DNA from: Bacillus sp. (in: firmicutes)
GTDB lineage: Bacteria > Bacillota > Bacilli > Bacillales > Cytobacillaceae
Assembly (NCBI GenBank): GCA_011524525.1
Contig: WTKE01000110.1
Coordinates: forward strand, 1-64,000
DNA length: 64,000 nt
Direction of reading: 5' to 3'
Each line of letters opens with the position of its first letter. The first letter of the stretch is position 1. The notes beneath the pieces were generated by a model that was given only the letters and a program-made list of their open reading frames with translations, searched no databases and was not told where the DNA came from. Shown here one piece after another: positions 61,556 through 64,000 of the stretch. The position numbers and the translations under genes were made by a program.

Positions 61556-62659
61556 ATGAATTTATTTGAAGTGGTTGAAAAAAATAAGCTTCTGCCTGAT
61601 CAATATAAAGAACTAACGAAGGATGAAATGGAAAGCAGAGTACAAGCCATTAAAGAAAGATTAGGAAACAAACTATATATCCCTGGGCATCATTATCAAA
61701 AAGATGAAGTAATCCAATTTGCAGATGATACGGGAGATTCATTAAAGCTTGCCCAGCTTTCTGCAGAGAATCAGGAAGCGGAATATATTGTATTTTGTGG
61801 CGTTCACTTTATGGCTGAAACGGCGGATATTTTAACCAATGATTCACAAAAAGTGATACTGCCTGATATGCGAGCAGGGTGCTCAATGGCTGATATGGCC
61901 GACATTTACCAAACGGAGAGAGCATGGGTAGAGCTACAGGATGTATTTGGTGATAGCATTCTTCCCTTAACCTATGTGAATTCAACTGCAGCCATTAAGT
62001 CTTTTGTTGGGAAACATGGTGGCGCAACAGTTACATCGTCCAATGCTGAACATATGGTCAAATGGGCGTTTACTCAAAAGGAACGAATATTATTTCTTCC
62101 TGACCAGCATTTAGGGAGAAATACCGCTTTCAATCTAGGGGTGCCGTTAGACAAAATGGCGGTTTGGGATCCGATCTCTAATATTTTACAATATGAGGGG
62201 AAATTAGAAGACGTAAAGGTGATTTTATGGAAGGGACATTGCTCTGTTCATGAGAACTTTACCGTTCAAAACATAGCGGATATACGTGCCAATAACCCTG
62301 ATATGAAAATTATTGTTCACCCGGAGTGCAAGCGTGAGGTAGTGGCGCTATCTGATTTAGCTGGTTCAACAAATTATATTATTCAGCAAATTGAGGCATC
62401 GCCTTCTGGTTCTAGTTGGGCCATAGGAACGGAAATGAATTTGGTCAATCGTATTATTCAGGAACATCCTGATAAACATATTGTTTCTTTAAATCCACAT
62501 ATGTGCCCATGTCTCACAATGAATCGTATTGATTTACCCCATTTATTATGGGCGTTGGAAAGTATAGAACATGGCGAACTTCATAATGTCATTAAGGTTG
62601 AGGCTGAAATTGCTGAGTATGCAAAGCTTGCACTTACAAGAATGCTTGACCAATCCTAA
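61556..62659 (+). CDS. nadA: Quinolinate synthase NadA
   Basis: [4Fe-4S] enzyme (367 aa) condensing iminoaspartate with dihydroxyacetone phosphate to quinolinate. Cluster cysteines fit [12 protein letters not shown] or [19 protein letters not shown] and [10 protein letters not shown], as in the long Bacillus-type NadA. The [15 protein letters not shown] motif is intact. ATG 61556 is better spaced from GAGAGG (61541-61546) than ATG 61547. The order nadB-C-A before safA equals B. subtilis. Confidence 0.95.
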   Translation: MNLFEVVEKNKLLPDQYKELTKDEMESRVQAIKERLGNKLYIPGHHYQKDEVIQFADDTGDSLKLAQLSAENQEAEYIVFCGVHFMAETADILTNDSQKVILPDMRAGCSMADMADIYQTERAWVELQDVFGDSILPLTYVNSTAAIKSFVGKHGGATVTSSNAEHMVKWAFTQKERILFLPDQHLGRNTAFNLGVPLDKMAVWDPISNILQYEGKLEDVKVILWKGHCSVHENFTVQNIADIRANNPDMKIIVHPECKREVVALSDLAGSTNYIIQQIEASPSGSSWAIGTEMNLVNRIIQEHPDKHIVSLNPHMCPCLTMNRIDLPHLLWALESIEHGELHNVIKVEAEIAEYAKLALTRMLDQS

Positions 62660-62669
62660 AAATGCTACA

Positions 62670-62698
62670 AACCTCCAATCATTTGGAGGTTTTTTTTG
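62670..62698 (+). terminator. Terminator after nadA
   Basis: AACCTCCAA (62670-62678) / TTGGAGGTT (62683-62691) with a 4-nt loop, then TTTTTTG. Confidence 0.92.
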
Positions 62699-62760
62699 TG
62701 AGAAAAATGGGGACAATTCATAATCTTTTTGAAAAATTCATAAGTTTTTATGTAGATTGT

Positions 62761-62788
62761 TAGCAATTTGCCCACTCCGACATACAAT
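62761..62788 (+). promoter_or_regulatory. Sigma-E-type promoter of safA
   Basis: CATACAAT (62781-62788) is a perfect sigma-E -10; the -35 region TAGCAAT (62761-62767) is a weak match at 13-bp spacing. safA is sigma-E dependent in B. subtilis. Confidence 0.55.
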
Positions 62789-62819
62789 ATATGGACTTAC
62801 GCATAGGAGGGAAATCAGA

Positions 62820-64000
62820 GTGAAAATCCATATCGTACAGAAAGGGGATACTCTTTGGAAAATCGCCAAGAAGTACGGCGTGAATTTTGAAGAGCTGAAA
62901 AAAATGAATACGCAGCTCAGTAACCCTGATATGATCATGCCCGGTATGAAAATCAAAGTACCAACCGGTGGTGGAATGATAAAGAAAGAAGCACCTATCA
63001 CTGGAAAGCCGGAAGCGAAAATAAATATGGGTACAAAAAAAGAGATGCCTAAAGAACAGCCAATTGCTCTTGCACCAAAAGAAGCGCCTAAAAAAGAAAT
63101 GCCGATTGAACAACCGCCAAAAATGGAGGAGCAAATCGAACCAATTGCCGAGGCACCAAAGAAGCAGTTTAAGCCTAAGATGCCACAACCAATGATTCCT
63201 GAAATTGATATTAACAACTATTATATGATGAATATGGCGAATTTATCTGTTCAACCGCAACAACCTGCAAAGCCAGTACCAAAGCCACCGAAACCAGTTA
63301 AAGAAGAGGTAAAGCCAAAACAATTGGCACCTACCGAATTACAATCTAAACCAGCACCACAATTTCCAATGCAACCGAAACAGCTTCCTGCGGAAATGAA
63401 GCCTTTACCAGAGGTAAAACCATTGCCGGAAGTAAAGCCAATAAAAGGTGTGAAACCACTGCCAGAGGCCAATACTGACGTTCCAAACTATACTCAAGGA
63501 GGGGGTTACGAACCCATGAATCCAATGTACCCACAGAATTTCTATCCGTATCCACAATCTAATCCAGGATTTGGTCAGCCAACAGGTTTTGCTCCTCAAG
63601 CACCATATCCTCAGGTTCAAGGTGCCATGACCGGTGCGCCTGCAATGCCTACGATGCCGTATGGAATGATGCCTGGAGTTCCAGGAATGGGCATGCAACC
63701 GTTCGATGATGAATCATCATCGTTTATGCCGCAAATGCCAATGATGCCAGGTCAAGTGATGGGCGTTCAAGATGCGCAAATGCCGATGATGCCAGGTCAA
63801 GTGATGGGTGCGCAAGATGCACAGATGCCGATGATGCCAGGTCAAGTGATGGGTGCACAGGATGCACAGATGCCAATGATGCCAAGTCAGGTAATGGGTG
63901 CACAGGATGCACAAATGCCATTAATGCCAACAGAAGTAGCTGGAGTTCAAGATACTCCAATGTATCAAGCTCCAATGTATCCTTATCCACCATATCCTGC
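62820..64000 (+). CDS. safA: Spore morphogenetic protein SafA (partial)
   Basis: Frame open from GTG 62820 (behind TAGGAGGG) to the window edge, 393 codons so far, no stop seen. An N-terminal LysM domain at residues 1-45 (KIHIVQKGDTLWKIAKKYGV, PGMKIKVPTG) is followed by a Lys/Pro/Glu-rich region to about 220, with K-P-L-P-E-V repeats, then a Met/Pro/Gln/Gly-rich region with 15-residue tandem repeats. In B. subtilis SafA is the inner-coat hub that binds SpoVID, also encoded in this window, and follows nadA. LysM plus Met/Pro/Tyr-rich tail supports the call; the C-terminus is not visible. Confidence 0.87.
   Translation, partial: MKIHIVQKGDTLWKIAKKYGVNFEELKKMNTQLSNPDMIMPGMKIKVPTGGGMIKKEAPITGKPEAKINMGTKKEMPKEQPIALAPKEAPKKEMPIEQPPKMEEQIEPIAEAPKKQFKPKMPQPMIPEIDINNYYMMNMANLSVQPQQPAKPVPKPPKPVKEEVKPKQLAPTELQSKPAPQFPMQPKQLPAEMKPLPEVKPLPEVKPIKGVKPLPEANTDVPNYTQGGGYEPMNPMYPQNFYPYPQSNPGFGQPTGFAPQAPYPQVQGAMTGAPAMPTMPYGMMPGVPGMGMQPFDDESSSFMPQMPMMPGQVMGVQDAQMPMMPGQVMGAQDAQMPMMPGQVMGAQDAQMPMMPSQVMGAQDAQMPLMPTEVAGVQDTPMYQAPMYPYPPYP
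63732..63956 (+). repeat. 45-bp tandem repeats in safA
   Basis: Four near-identical 45-bp units (63732, 63777, 63822, 63867) encode Q-M-P-M-M-P-G-Q-V-M-G-(A/V)-Q-D-A, followed by a diverged fifth unit (63912-63956; QMPLMPTEVAGVQDT). Nucleotide identity between units 2 and 3 is very high, implying recent duplication. Confidence 0.9.

Noticed and set aside
63724-63993. Minus-strand open frames opposite safA
   Set aside because: Antisense reflections of the 45-bp repeats, with no start signals; the plus frame is a LysM coat protein.

Overview
The window is a low-GC Firmicute chromosome segment from an endospore former of the Bacillaceae. The evidence is the gene content (spoVID, ysxE, spoIIB, spoIVFA/B, spo0B, safA), AGGAGG-type ribosome binding sites with many GTG/TTG starts, two T-box leaders, sigma-E/sigma-F-like promoters, and a gene order from ilvB through safA that follows the known Bacillus subtilis core backbone closely. 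The species cannot be named from sequence alone.

Layout. 1-5.9 kb: an App-type oligopeptide ABC transporter operon, appD-F-A-B-C. 6.0-15.6 kb: branched-chain amino acid synthesis, ilvE | leucine T-box | ilvB-ilvH-ilvC-leuA-leuB-leuC-leuD, with a consensus CcpA cre site and a sigma-A promoter upstream of ilvE. 15.6-24.7 kb: protein quality control, ysoA (TPR), tig, clpX, lonB, lonA, plus the ribosome-assembly GTPase gene engB. 24.7-31.7 kb: a minus-strand membrane protein, then heme synthesis hemA-X-C-D-B-L. 31.7-34.3 kb: spore coat genes spoVID and ysxE and a small minus-strand membrane protein. 34.3-42.5 kb: valine T-box, valS, folC, a GAF-GGDEF membrane diguanylate cyclase where B. subtilis has comC, spoIIB and maf. 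42.5-45.1 kb: radC, split by a group II intron. 45.1-51.2 kb: shape and septum-placement genes mreBCD and minCD, then the pro-sigma-K processing pair spoIVFA-spoIVFB. 51.2-57.3 kb: an RNase E/G homologue (absent from B. subtilis), the L21 leader with rplU-prp-rpmA, spo0B, obg, pheB and pheA. 57.3-64 kb: the divergent NAD cluster niaR-nifS / nadB-nadC-nadA, and safA, which runs off the right edge.

The strongest non-routine object is the 1848-bp group II intron at 43101-44948. It has a GTGCG 5' end, a canonical 34-nt domain V, a domain VI with a bulged branch-point A, and an EBS1 perfectly complementary to the six exon bases before it. It sits inside the JAMM metal-binding motif of RadC: both metal-binding histidines lie in exon 1 and the aspartate in exon 2, so functional RadC depends on splicing. 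Its 409-aa protein keeps a recognisable maturase domain X, but the reverse transcriptase catalytic motifs are gone (no YADD, no PQG), while the frame has no stop. This looks like a retrotransposition-dead intron kept for splicing. The radC Shine-Dalgarno sequence is also sequestered in a 7-bp hairpin. Other points of interest are the T-box lying between ilvE and ilvB, hairpins between cistrons of several operons, a Fur/PerR-like box near hemA, and 45-bp tandem repeats in safA.
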